Shown here: positions 1 through 7,172 of the stretch, piece after piece | Layout of the letters: each line of letters starts with the position of its first letter | How positions within the stretch are numbered: position 1 is the stretch's first letter | Source of the DNA: UBA1081 sp964613045 | Lineage (GTDB): Bacteria > Bacillota > Clostridia > Oscillospirales > Acutalibacteraceae | DNA length: 20,586 bases | Assembly: GCA_964613045.1 (NCBI GenBank) | Contig: CAZTFS010000034.1 | Location: 1-20,586 of the forward strand | Reading direction: 5' to 3' | The notes under the pieces: model-generated | What the model was told of the DNA's origin: nothing | Seen by the model: the letters and a program-made list of their open reading frames with translations, nothing else | The model's database searches: none | Made by a program: the position numbers and the translations under genes

Positions 1-2
1 TT

Positions 3-47
3 TTGTAAATCATTGTACATTGTAAATTGTAAATTGTTCATTGATAA
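3..47. repeat. Degenerate 7-bp tandem repeats (TTGTAAA-like)
   Basis: After TTGTAAATCA (3-12) come consecutive heptamers TTGTACA (13-19), TTGTAAA (20-26), TTGTAAA (27-33), TTGTTCA (34-40) and TTGATAA (41-47). They lie upstream of the metal-efflux promoter. No function can be assigned; similar short AT-rich arrays arise by slippage. Confidence 0.6.
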
Positions 48-99
48 ATTCTGATATATTTTTCCTGTGTAAAAAATATAATAAATTTGCAAAAAACTA

Positions 100-129
100 T
101 TGACAATTGAACAGTCATTCAACTATAAT
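100..129 (+). promoter_or_regulatory. Sigma-A promoter of the metal-efflux operon
   Basis: TTGACA at 100-105 and TATAAT at 124-129 are separated by 18 nt, both perfect consensus hexamers. The dyad at 107-122 fills the spacer, so a bound repressor would block RNA polymerase. Transcription should start near 136, leaving a leader of about 47 nt before the regulator gene. Confidence 0.85.
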
Positions 130-157
130 GTAATCACAAGGTTGAACGGTTGTTCAA
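107..157. promoter_or_regulatory. Two repressor operators for the ArsR/CadC-type regulator
   Basis: Two 16-bp dyads are present: TTGAAC-AGTC-ATTCAA at 107-122 (one mismatch between arms) and TTGAAC-GGTT-GTTCAA at 142-157 (perfect arms). They are 35 bp apart start to start. The first lies in the promoter spacer and the second just after the expected start site. A further GTTCAA half-site follows at 160-165. ArsR/SmtB-family repressors bind such A/T-rich dyads; assignment to the adjacent gene product is inferred from position. Confidence 0.75.
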
Positions 158-182
158 CTGTTCAATTAAAGGAGGCTGAAAT

Positions 183-551
183 ATGAATCTTCATGAGCAT
201 AGTGAGATGTGTGACTGTGAGGTCATTCACAGTGATGTGGTGAATCATGTAAAAGAGGTCATGGAGGATACGGAAGTGCTTTATGCGGTGTCGGATTTTT
301 TTAAGGTCATGTGCGACAGTACCCGTATGCGGATCATGGCTGCACTTGATTCCGGTGAAATGTGTGTGTGCGATCTGTCCGCATTGCTTGATATGACGAA
401 ATCAGCGATCTCCCATCAGTTAAAAGTTCTTAAAGATGCACATCTTGTAAAATCAAGACGTGAGGGAAAAAATGTTTATTATTCCCTGAAAGATGAACAT
501 GTTAAACTCATTATCGAAATGGGTATAGAACATATAAAAGAAAAAGATTGA
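183..551 (+). CDS. ArsR/SmtB-family metal-sensing repressor (CadC/CzrA-like)
   Basis: A 122-residue winged-helix repressor expected to dissociate from DNA on binding a metal such as Cd, Zn or Pb. The helix-turn-helix region is around residues 62-90, with MTKSAISHQLKVL as recognition helix. The sequence MCVCDL puts Cys61 and Cys63 at the alpha-3 metal site used in CadC and ArsR. Cys10 and Cys12 near the N-terminus match the extra thiolates that CadC adds to complete its site. The ATG at 183 follows AAAGGAGG at 168-175 with 7 nt spacing. It is first in an operon with an HMA protein and a P1B-ATPase, which supports a Zn/Cd/Pb role. Thiol chemistry alone cannot exclude arsenite sensing, but no arsenic gene is nearby. 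Confidence 0.9.
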   Translation: MNLHEHSEMCDCEVIHSDVVNHVKEVMEDTEVLYAVSDFFKVMCDSTRMRIMAALDSGEMCVCDLSALLDMTKSAISHQLKVLKDAHLVKSRREGKNVYYSLKDEHVKLIIEMGIEHIKEKD

Positions 552-564
552 GAGGTAATTTATT

Positions 565-786
565 ATGGTTAAAAAAGTTAAGCTTCACGGTCTTTGCTGT
601 GCAAACTGTGCGGCAAAAATTGAGGAAAAAACAGCAAAGTTGGACGGTGTGAATTCCGTTACGGTTAATTTTCTTACTGAAAAAATGATTCTTGATATTG
701 ACGAGACAAAGCTTGACTCAATAAAGGCAGGTATTGAAAAAATCGTTCACAAGACAGAGCCTGATGTTGAGGTCGAATTTATTTAA
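565..786 (+). CDS. Stand-alone heavy-metal-associated (HMA) domain protein
   Basis: A 73-residue protein consisting of one HMA (CopZ/MerP-like) fold, presumably cytosolic. The metal-binding loop is GLCCANCAAK with the CxxC pair at Cys12 and Cys15 and an extra adjacent Cys11. The rest fits the beta-alpha-beta-beta-alpha-beta pattern, ending in an acidic EVEF tail. It begins 13 nt after the regulator and ends 12 nt before the ATPase. Fused P1B-ATPases usually carry this domain at their own N-terminus; the ATPase here lacks it. The natural reading is a detached domain that delivers metal to the transporter. Metal identity cannot be read from the CxxC motif alone. Confidence 0.88.
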   Translation: MVKKVKLHGLCCANCAAKIEEKTAKLDGVNSVTVNFLTEKMILDIDETKLDSIKAGIEKIVHKTEPDVEVEFI

Positions 787-798
787 GGGTGGTAAACA

Positions 799-2634
799 TT
801 GAAAAGAGATATAATTGAAATATCAATTGGTGCCGTACTTCTTGTTACGGCGGTGCTTGTGCCCGAAAATCTTGCTGCCGTTGAGCTCATACTCTTTATA
901 TTGGCTTTTATTGTCAGCGGATTTGAAGTGATCATAAATGCATTTAAGGGTATTTTTAAGGGTAATATCTTCAATGAAAATACACTTATGGTCGTTGCCG
1001 CTATCGGTGCATTTATTATCGGTGAATATCCCGAGGCAGTATTTGTTGTCATCTTCTACAGAGTGGGCGAGCTGTTTGAGGATTATGCCGTAAAAAAATC
1101 GAGAAAATCCATTAAAGAAGTTATGAATATCTGCCCCGAATATGCCAATCTTGTAAGAGACGGCAAAACGGAAAAGGTTGATCCCGATGAAGTTATGATC
1201 GGCGATATAATCTCCGTTGCGGCAGGTGAAAAAGTCCCTCTTGACGGTGTTGTCATAAGCGGAAGCTCTTTTGTTGATACAAGTGCATTGACAGGCGAAT
1301 CCGTGCCCCGTGCAGTAAAAGAAAATGATGAGATATTAAGCGGATGTATCAACGGTAACGGCGTATTGACGGTCAGAGTTACAAAAACCTTTGAGGATTC
1401 TACCGTAAGCAAGATCCTTGAGCTTGTGGAGACTGCTTCTGCAAGAAAATCCACTTCTGAAAAATTCATCACCAAATTTGCAAAATACTATACTCCCGCA
1501 GTTCTTGTAGCGGCACTTCTTCTGGCAGTTCTGCCGCCTTTGCTTATTGAGGGGGCAACCTTCAGCGATTATATTTACAGAGCACTCTCTTTCCTTGTCG
1601 TTTCCTGTCCCTGTGCACTTGTTATCTCTGTACCGCTCAGTTTTTTCGGCGGAATCGGCGGTGCGGCAAAACAGGGTATCCTTATAAAAGGCGGAAACTT
1701 TTTTGAGATGCTTTCAAAGGCTGATACGGCAGTTTTTGATAAGACGGGCACGCTTACAAAGGGTGTTTTTGCCGTAAGTAAGATCAATCCCGTAAATTGT
1801 ACGGAAGCTGAGCTTCTTGAAAGGGCTGCTTATGCGGAAAATGTATCTTCTCATCCCATTGCACGTTCAGTCAGAGAATCATACGGCAAGGAAATTGACA
1901 TATCAAGGATCACGAGCTCTGAAGAGACGGCAGGACACGGCGTATCAGCTGTTGTTGACGGTAAAACCGTGCTTGCAGGTAATTCCAAGCTTATGGAAAT
2001 GTCGGGTGTTGATTATATTCCGGCTGACGGCGGTACTGTGATATATGTTGCTGTTGACAATTCTTTTGCGGGAAGTATAATAATATCTGATGAGATAAAA
2101 GAGGACTCAAAGACACTTGTAACGATGCTGAAAAAGCAGGGTGTCAAAAAAACTGTTATGCTTACGGGTGATAACAGAAAGGCTGCCGAAGAAACAGCAT
2201 CAGCTCTCGGTATAGACACTGTCTGCAGCGAACTGCTTCCCGGTGACAAGGTCTCAAAACTTGAAGAAGTCATGTCTTCTGCAAACGGTAAGACTATTTA
2301 TGTAGGTGACGGAATCAATGATGCACCTGTGCTTGCAAGAGCAGATGTGGGCATCGCAATGGGAGCTTTCGGCTCTGATGCCGCTATTGAAGCCGCCGAT
2401 GTCGTTATAATGAACGATGAACCCTCAAAAATAGTTACTGCAATAAAAACAGCTAAGAAGACTATGAATATTGCAAAGCAGAATATAATATTCTCAATTG
2501 CGATAAAACTTATAATTCTTCTTCTGTGCTCGTTGAATATTGTGGGTATCGGTCTTGCAGTTTTCGGTGATGTCGGTGTTATGGTTCTTGCTGTTCTCAA
2601 CTCATTCAGAGCTTTATCCAACAAGGAGAAATAA
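799..2634 (+). CDS. cadA: P1B-type Zn/Cd-exporting ATPase
   Basis: A 611-residue inner-membrane metal pump that couples ATP hydrolysis to cation export. Landmarks in order: N-terminal transmembrane helices (about residues 6-90), TGES actuator motif, the CPC metal site in SCPCALV (Cys270, Cys272), the phosphorylated Asp314 in DKTGTLT, the nucleotide-binding His352-Pro353 motif, GDGINDAP from Gly503, and a last helix with Asp in LAVFGDVGV. CPC plus that late-helix Asp is the pattern of the Zn/Cd/Pb subgroup (CadA/ZntA) rather than copper pumps. It starts at a TTG at 799, with AAGGGTGG just upstream; the next methionine lies beyond the first helix. There is no N-terminal HMA domain, because this is encoded by the preceding gene. 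The symbol is by family resemblance. Confidence 0.92.
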   Translation: MKRDIIEISIGAVLLVTAVLVPENLAAVELILFILAFIVSGFEVIINAFKGIFKGNIFNENTLMVVAAIGAFIIGEYPEAVFVVIFYRVGELFEDYAVKKSRKSIKEVMNICPEYANLVRDGKTEKVDPDEVMIGDIISVAAGEKVPLDGVVISGSSFVDTSALTGESVPRAVKENDEILSGCINGNGVLTVRVTKTFEDSTVSKILELVETASARKSTSEKFITKFAKYYTPAVLVAALLLAVLPPLLIEGATFSDYIYRALSFLVVSCPCALVISVPLSFFGGIGGAAKQGILIKGGNFFEMLSKADTAVFDKTGTLTKGVFAVSKINPVNCTEAELLERAAYAENVSSHPIARSVRESYGKEIDISRITSSEETAGHGVSAVVDGKTVLAGNSKLMEMSGVDYIPADGGTVIYVAVDNSFAGSIIISDEIKEDSKTLVTMLKKQGVKKTVMLTGDNRKAAEETASALGIDTVCSELLPGDKVSKLEEVMSSANGKTIYVGDGINDAPVLARADVGIAMGAFGSDAAIEAADVVIMNDEPSKIVTAIKTAKKTMNIAKQNIIFSIAIKLIILLLCSLNIVGIGLAVFGDVGVMVLAVLNSFRALSNKEK

Positions 2635-2636
2635 AA

Positions 2637-3464
2637 ATGTTATATATCGGATGTCATTTATCCGCTTCAAAGGGCTTTCTTGCAATGGGTAAACAGGCCC
2701 ATGAGATCGGTGCAAACACATTTCAGTTCTTTACCCGCAATCCCAGAGGCGGTGCGGCAAAAGCTATTGATGAAAATGATGTGAAAGCATATATTGGGTT
2801 TGCAAAAGAACACGGGTTCGGCAAGATCGTTGCTCATGCCCCGTATACTTTGAATGCAAGTGCAAAAGAGGACAGAATACGTGCTTTTGCGTATGAAACC
2901 TTCAAGGATGATCTTGAGAGAATGGAATACGTTCCCGGCAACTACTATAATTTCCATCCCGGAAGCCATGTGGGACAGGGAGCAGAAAAGGGAATCGAGC
3001 TTATTGCCGATATTCTCAACCGAGTGCTGCTTCCCGAAATGACAACGACCGTTCTGCTTGAAACAATGGCAGGAAAGGGCAGTGAGATAGGCAGAAGCTT
3101 TGAAGAATTGCAGGCGATCATCGACAGAGTGGAGCTTAAGGAAAAGCTCGGTGTCTGCCTTGATACATGCCATATTTCCGACGGGGGTTATGATATAATC
3201 AGTCAGCCTGAGGCTGTCCTTGATGAATTTGATAAAATTATCGGTCTTGAGCGACTTAAAGCAATACATCTGAACGACAGTATGAATCCCATGGGTGCTC
3301 ACAAAGACAGACATGCAAAAATCGGTGAAGGACATATCGGATTTGATGCATTAATGAAATTTATAAAAATGCCCGAGCTTGAGGGATTACCCATAAACCT
3401 TGAAACTCCCAATGAGATAGAGGGCTATGCTAAAGAAATTGAAATGATTAAAAATGCATATTAA
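2637..3464 (+). CDS. nfo: Endonuclease IV (AP endonuclease, deoxyribonuclease IV)
   Basis: A 275-residue TIM-barrel enzyme that cleaves the DNA backbone 5' of abasic sites in base-excision repair. It opens with the family start IGCHLSASKGF and contains NFHPGSHVG, a Glu in LLETMAGKG, CLDTCHISD, HLNDSMNPMGAHKDRH, IGEGHIG and a late Glu in NLETPN. These are the His/Glu/Asp ligands of the tri-zinc centre. Length matches the family. The ATG lies 2 nt after the ATPase stop with AAGGAG upstream, so it is almost certainly co-transcribed with the metal-efflux genes. A repair enzyme that needs zinc at the end of a metal-resistance operon is unusual. A strong hairpin follows the gene. Confidence 0.95.
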   Translation: MLYIGCHLSASKGFLAMGKQAHEIGANTFQFFTRNPRGGAAKAIDENDVKAYIGFAKEHGFGKIVAHAPYTLNASAKEDRIRAFAYETFKDDLERMEYVPGNYYNFHPGSHVGQGAEKGIELIADILNRVLLPEMTTTVLLETMAGKGSEIGRSFEELQAIIDRVELKEKLGVCLDTCHISDGGYDIISQPEAVLDEFDKIIGLERLKAIHLNDSMNPMGAHKDRHAKIGEGHIGFDALMKFIKMPELEGLPINLETPNEIEGYAKEIEMIKNAY

Positions 3465-3473
3465 AAAGAAAAG

Positions 3474-3509
3474 AATTATAATTTGTTCCGTACAAATTAT
3501 AATTTTTTT
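3474..3509 (+). terminator. Rho-independent terminator after nfo
   Basis: Perfect 12-bp stem AATTATAATTTG (3474-3485) and CAAATTATAATT (3493-3504) around the loop TTCCGTA, followed by a T run. The stem is very AT-rich, so efficiency may be modest. It separates the metal operon from rarA. Confidence 0.75.
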
Positions 3510-3583
3510 CATTTTGGGCTTTATTTTTTATAAAATATATGTTAGAATAAACCGTGTATATATTTTTTTGAAAGGAATTTGCC

Positions 3584-4861
3584 ATGTCTTCACCTCTTGC
3601 AGACAGAATAAGACCGATGACTTTAGACGAAGCTGTAGGACAAAAGCATTTGCTTGCCGAAGGTGCACCGCTTCGCAATATCATTGAGTCGGGCATAATT
3701 CCGAATCTGATCTTTTACGGTCCTTCCGGAACGGGTAAGACTACAGTTGCTAATATCATAGCGGCTTCTGCAAATAAAAAGCTGTGTAAGCTCAACGGCA
3801 CTAATGCTTCGATTGCCGATATACGTAATATTGTGGCTCAGATCGACACTGTTGCCGCACCTGACGGAATACTTCTCTATCTTGATGAGATTCAGTATTT
3901 CAATAAAAAGCAGCAACAGTCGCTTCTTGAATATATCGAAAACGGTTCGATAACGCTTATTGCGTCAACTACTGAAAATCCCTATTTTTACATATACAGT
4001 GCAGTTTTAAGCCGCAGCACGGTGTTTGAATTCAAAACTGTGTCGGCTGAAGATGTTGTACCCGCAGTTAAACGTGCTTTCCGATACATGTCTGAGGAGA
4101 TGAAATGCGGTCTTGACATTGAAGACGGAGTAATAGATCATATTGCTTATGCCTGCGGCGGTGATGTGAGAAAATCAATCAACACGGTCGAGCTTCTTTG
4201 CTTAAGCTCCGTGATGCCGAAGCTTGGTGAAAACAGGAAAATTACTCTTGAAAATGCAAAACAGCTTTCCCAGAAAACGTCCCTTAAGTACGATAAGGAC
4301 GGAGATGAGCATTATGATCTGCTTTCTGCATTTCAGAAGTCCATGAGGGGCTCCGATCCCGATGCGGCAATTCATTATCTTGCAAGAATACTTGCTGCAG
4401 GCGATCTTCCGTCGGCATGCCGAAGACTTATGGTGTGTGCAGCTGAAGATGTGGGGCTTGCTTACCCGATGATAATGCCGATAGTTAAAGCCGCAGTTGA
4501 CATTGCCTTGCAGGTGGGATTGCCTGAGGCAAGGCTTCCGTTGGCTGATGCTGTGATCCTTGTCTGTAACTCTCCGAAATCAAATTCCGGACATGATGCC
4601 ATAAACAGTGCAATGGCGGATCTGGAAAAAGGCAGATACGGGCCTATTCCCAGACAGCTTCAGAATATGCATTATGACGGTGAGGATGCACTTGTCAAGG
4701 GGCAGTTTTATAAGTACCCCCATGATTATCCCGATCATTGGACAAAACAGCAATATTTACCCGATGTTTTGAAGGATACTGTTTACTACATTTACGGTGA
4801 CAATAAAAATGAACAGGCAGCTAAAGAATATTGGGATAAAATAAAGAAAAAAGAGGGCTGA
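3584..4861 (+). CDS. rarA: Replication-associated recombination protein A (RarA/MgsA, WRNIP1 family)
   Basis: A 425-residue AAA+ ATPase that acts at stalled replication forks. Walker A is GPSGTGKTT from Gly46 and Walker B is YLDEIQ with Asp101-Glu102. A sensor-1-like segment STTENPYF and a sensor-2 arginine in GGDVRKSIN follow. The C-terminal half carries the MgsA tetramerisation region, including MRGSDPDAAIHYLARIL and a PDHWTKQQYLP tail, which distinguishes it from the DNA polymerase clamp loader and from RuvB. The ATG at 3584 has AAAGGA upstream. I see no convincing promoter; an AT-rich stretch at 3510-3570 probably contains it. The next gene starts 2 nt after the stop. Confidence 0.95.
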   Translation: MSSPLADRIRPMTLDEAVGQKHLLAEGAPLRNIIESGIIPNLIFYGPSGTGKTTVANIIAASANKKLCKLNGTNASIADIRNIVAQIDTVAAPDGILLYLDEIQYFNKKQQQSLLEYIENGSITLIASTTENPYFYIYSAVLSRSTVFEFKTVSAEDVVPAVKRAFRYMSEEMKCGLDIEDGVIDHIAYACGGDVRKSINTVELLCLSSVMPKLGENRKITLENAKQLSQKTSLKYDKDGDEHYDLLSAFQKSMRGSDPDAAIHYLARILAAGDLPSACRRLMVCAAEDVGLAYPMIMPIVKAAVDIALQVGLPEARLPLADAVILVCNSPKSNSGHDAINSAMADLEKGRYGPIPRQLQNMHYDGEDALVKGQFYKYPHDYPDHWTKQQYLPDVLKDTVYYIYGDNKNEQAAKEYWDKIKKKEG

Positions 4862-4863
4862 AA

Positions 4864-5739
4864 ATGAGATTTGCAGTCAGTTCATACAGTTATTGCCGTC
4901 TTGTCGGCTCAGGTGAGAAAAGTCTCGTTGATTGTATTGCTCTTGCAAAGGAGACGGGCTTTGACGGTATCGAATTTATTGAATTTGATGTCCCCGAGGG
5001 AATGACGAAGGCTGAATATGCGGCACTTCTCAATGCTGAATGTGTTAAAAACGGCATTGAACCCGTAGCATATACTATCGGTGCTGATTTTCTTTACGGC
5101 AGTGACGGAGATATTGATAAAGAGATCGAAAGACTTAAAGCGGAAGTTGACATTGCTTCTGTTCTCGGCGTAAAGCTTATGCGTCATGATTCAACAAGAG
5201 GCTTTGAAAAAAAAGACAGAGGCTTCAAGACTTTTGACGACGCACTTCCCGAAATAATCAAGGGATGCAGAGCTGTTACGGAGTATGCAAAGACGCTGGG
5301 AATCAAAACTATGACGGAAAATCACGGATTCTTCTGTCAGGAAAGTATGCGTGTTGAAAAAATCGTCAACGGGGTTGCGAATGATAATTTCGGACTGTTG
5401 ATCGATATCGGAAACTTTATGTGTGCTGATGAAGATCCGATCGAAGCCGTAGGAAGGCTGAATCCGTATGCTTTTCATGTTCATGCAAAGGATTTTCATA
5501 AGAAAAGCGGTAATGCACCGTTCTTCTGTGACGGATTTTTCAAGACACGTGGCGGTACTTATCTGAGAGGTGCAATTATCGGTCACGGTGATGCTCCTGT
5601 TTATCAGTGCCTGTCAACTCTTATCGGTAACGGCTATGACGGATATGTCACGGTTGAGTTTGAGGGACTTGAGGATCAGATAACAGGTACAACATTCGGA
5701 CTTAATACATTGAAAAAAATGTGCAATGCTATCGGCTAA
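4864..5739 (+). CDS. Sugar phosphate isomerase/epimerase-like TIM-barrel protein
   Basis: A 291-residue member of the xylose-isomerase-like TIM-barrel superfamily (AP-endonuclease family 2 fold). Visible metal-site elements are a Glu in TENHG, an Asp in LLIDIGNF, HVHAKDFH, and a terminal Glu in VTVEFEG. The N-terminus AVSSYSYCRLV and the GFDGIEFIEF strand are typical of uncharacterised isomerases/epimerases acting on sugars or inositols. The substrate cannot be deduced: no sugar kinase, dehydrogenase or transporter is adjacent. It starts 2 nt after rarA, so the two are co-transcribed. The family relationship to endonuclease IV, found 1.4 kb upstream, is distant. Confidence 0.85.
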   Translation: MRFAVSSYSYCRLVGSGEKSLVDCIALAKETGFDGIEFIEFDVPEGMTKAEYAALLNAECVKNGIEPVAYTIGADFLYGSDGDIDKEIERLKAEVDIASVLGVKLMRHDSTRGFEKKDRGFKTFDDALPEIIKGCRAVTEYAKTLGIKTMTENHGFFCQESMRVEKIVNGVANDNFGLLIDIGNFMCADEDPIEAVGRLNPYAFHVHAKDFHKKSGNAPFFCDGFFKTRGGTYLRGAIIGHGDAPVYQCLSTLIGNGYDGYVTVEFEGLEDQITGTTFGLNTLKKMCNAIG

Positions 5740-5794
5740 ACCCTTTTTAAAGGTTTACATAAATAAAGAAATAATTTTAAGGAGTGTTTCCTAA

Positions 5795-6445
5795 ATGAAA
5801 AAAAAGATTTTAGCAATTATTATGAGCATCGTAATGCTTGCAACATTTGCTGTCCCTGCTTATGCTCTTGACCTTGGCGGCGGCAGTGATGAAACAACAG
5901 AAGAAGATTCCGGTTTTGACATCAATAATATCCTTTCTTCCGATGCAATGCAGGAGATTATGGCTACTGAGGGTGTTATAGATATCACAAACATCGTTAT
6001 GGAGCTTGTGGTTACATTCGGCAGCATGGACATTCAGGCTATGGGTCAGGAAAAGGCTCTTGCATTTGTTCAGAATCTTATCAATCAGGTCGGCGATGTT
6101 ATCGTTGATACAAAGACAAATGTTGAAGTTTTTGCTGATGATCCCATAGAGATACTTGATAATCTTTTCGGTCTTAACGCAGGTGAGCTTATTAATCCCG
6201 ACGGTGATGAAGACGAAGTTGACGAGGATGATCCCGATGAACTCGTATTTGATCTCGGTGATGTTGACGGTGACGGCGTTGTAACAGCTGCAGACGCAAG
6301 ACTTATTCTCCGCAGAGCCGCAAAGCTTATCAGCTTCACTGCAGATCAGGATTGGCTTGCAGATGTTGATGACGACGGCGAAGTAACAGCAGCAGACGCA
6401 AGAATCGTTCTTAGAGTTGCGGCAGGTCTTGAAGTTTTAGAATAA
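5795..6445 (+). CDS. Secreted protein with C-terminal type I dockerin
   Basis: A 216-residue exported protein. A signal peptide runs from MKKKILAIIM to a probable cleavage at AYA-LD (residue 24/25). Residues about 30-125 are predicted helical with no family I recognise. A very acidic linker (about 130-153) precedes two EF-hand-like dockerin repeats starting near Asp156 and Asp190, each of the form DVDxDGxVTAADARxxLR. Dockerins bind cohesins on scaffoldins or the cell surface through calcium. No glycosidase or other catalytic module is present, so this is either a small cell-surface component or a non-cellulosomal calcium-binding module. TAAGGAGTG precedes the ATG and a terminator follows, so it looks monocistronic. 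Confidence 0.85.
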   Translation: MKKKILAIIMSIVMLATFAVPAYALDLGGGSDETTEEDSGFDINNILSSDAMQEIMATEGVIDITNIVMELVVTFGSMDIQAMGQEKALAFVQNLINQVGDVIVDTKTNVEVFADDPIEILDNLFGLNAGELINPDGDEDEVDEDDPDELVFDLGDVDGDGVVTAADARLILRRAAKLISFTADQDWLADVDDDGEVTAADARIVLRVAAGLEVLE

Positions 6446-6463
6446 TATAAGAAAAATACAGAA

Positions 6464-6497
6464 CCCGGCTTCACTGTGAGAAGTCGGGCATTTTTTT
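6464..6497 (+). terminator. Terminator after the dockerin gene
   Basis: CCCGGCTTC (6464-6472) pairs with GAAGTCGGG (6480-6488), one G-U pair, 7-nt loop, followed by CA and seven T. It lies between convergent genes and may also help stop the minus-strand GtrA transcript, whose stop is at 6511, although the T run on that side is weaker. Confidence 0.88.
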
Positions 6498-6510
6498 GTT
6501 TAAATGATGA

Positions 6511-6975
6511 TTATTTTTTCTCGTTAGTATTGATTGAATTTCTGAACACGACAAATCTCTGGAACAGGTATTCTGTAATAAGATTTGCTGCCATGGTAAC
6601 TGCAAGGATGAGATAATCAACGATTGCACTTTCTTCCGCATTGAAACGGACAGCCGCCATATCTCCGAGGATCGTTGATACGGGAGTAAATACCGCATAG
6701 TATGCTGCCACTTTGAGCATTGCGATGGGTACGTTCGTCGCAGATTTGAAAGTGAATTTTCTGTTGAGGGTAAAATTCCATATGACCGAAAGAATCAAAG
6801 CAGGCAGGTAACAAGCCCAGTAAGAAAGCTCTTTGTCAAAAAGTCTCGGCGGCACTTCCGTAAGAACGGTAAATACAACTGTTTCTATAAGTCCTGCCGA
6901 AACAGAGAACAGTGCGAACTTCACCACCTGGATTATGTTATCTTTTTTAGAAAGAGCTTGTTTGTTTTCGTCCAT
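6511..6975 (-). CDS. GtrA-like family membrane protein
   Basis: A 154-residue polytopic protein with four predicted helices at about residues 17-38, 51-70, 84-105 and 118-140. The motif WNFTLNRKFTFKS after helix 2 is the signature of the GtrA family. Members are thought to help move polyprenyl-linked sugars across the membrane or to support cell-surface polysaccharide synthesis. A frame extends to 7047, but the ATG at 6975 is preferred because GGAAGGAAG lies 6 nt upstream and the extension would overlap the promoter. No glycosyltransferase sits beside it, so its sugar substrate is unknown. Confidence 0.85.
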   Translation of the reverse strand: MDENKQALSKKDNIIQVVKFALFSVSAGLIETVVFTVLTEVPPRLFDKELSYWACYLPALILSVIWNFTLNRKFTFKSATNVPIAMLKVAAYYAVFTPVSTILGDMAAVRFNAEESAIVDYLILAVTMAANLITEYLFQRFVVFRNSINTNEKK

Positions 6976-7009
6976 AAAAATCTTCCTTCCGTTGTCTGTC
7001 TTTAATTCA

Positions 7010-7037
7010 ATAATAACACATAATTTTTTTATTGCAA
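7010..7037 (-). promoter_or_regulatory. Promoter of the GtrA-like gene
   Basis: On the minus strand TTGCAA (7037-7032) and TATTAT (7015-7010) are separated by 16 nt. Start would fall near 7003, giving a leader of about 28 nt before the ATG at 6975. Confidence 0.65.
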
Positions 7038-7120
7038 GAAAAAACAAAAAAATGTTTTGTAAAACTTTTTAATACCTGTAAGAAAGCAGATATTAATAGT
7101 ATAGTGCACCTTTTTTGCAT

Positions 7121-7153
7121 AAAAAAAGACCGCATGGCATTCTGCGGTCTTTT
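7121..7153 (-). terminator. Terminator after rlmD
   Basis: A perfect 11-bp stem AAAAGACCGCA (7124-7134) with TGCGGTCTTTT (7143-7153) and an 8-nt loop. On the minus strand the stem runs straight into a T run of seven, ending the rlmD transcript about 20 nt after its stop codon. Confidence 0.92.
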
Positions 7154-7172
7154 CAGGGTAATTCAATAGTTG

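Noticed and set aside
2667..3335. 222-residue open frame on the minus strand opposite nfo
   Set aside because: It is fully antisense to a clearly conserved gene and has no recognisable domain; its length is a codon-usage by-product.
5737..5757. TAAACC...GGTTTA hairpin after the sugar-isomerase-like gene
   Set aside because: The stem is short with an interior mismatch and no T run follows, so it is not convincing as a terminator.
6975..7047. 24-residue N-terminal extension of the GtrA-like protein
   Set aside because: It would begin upstream of the promoter -10 box and lacks a ribosome site; the ATG at 6975 has a strong one.
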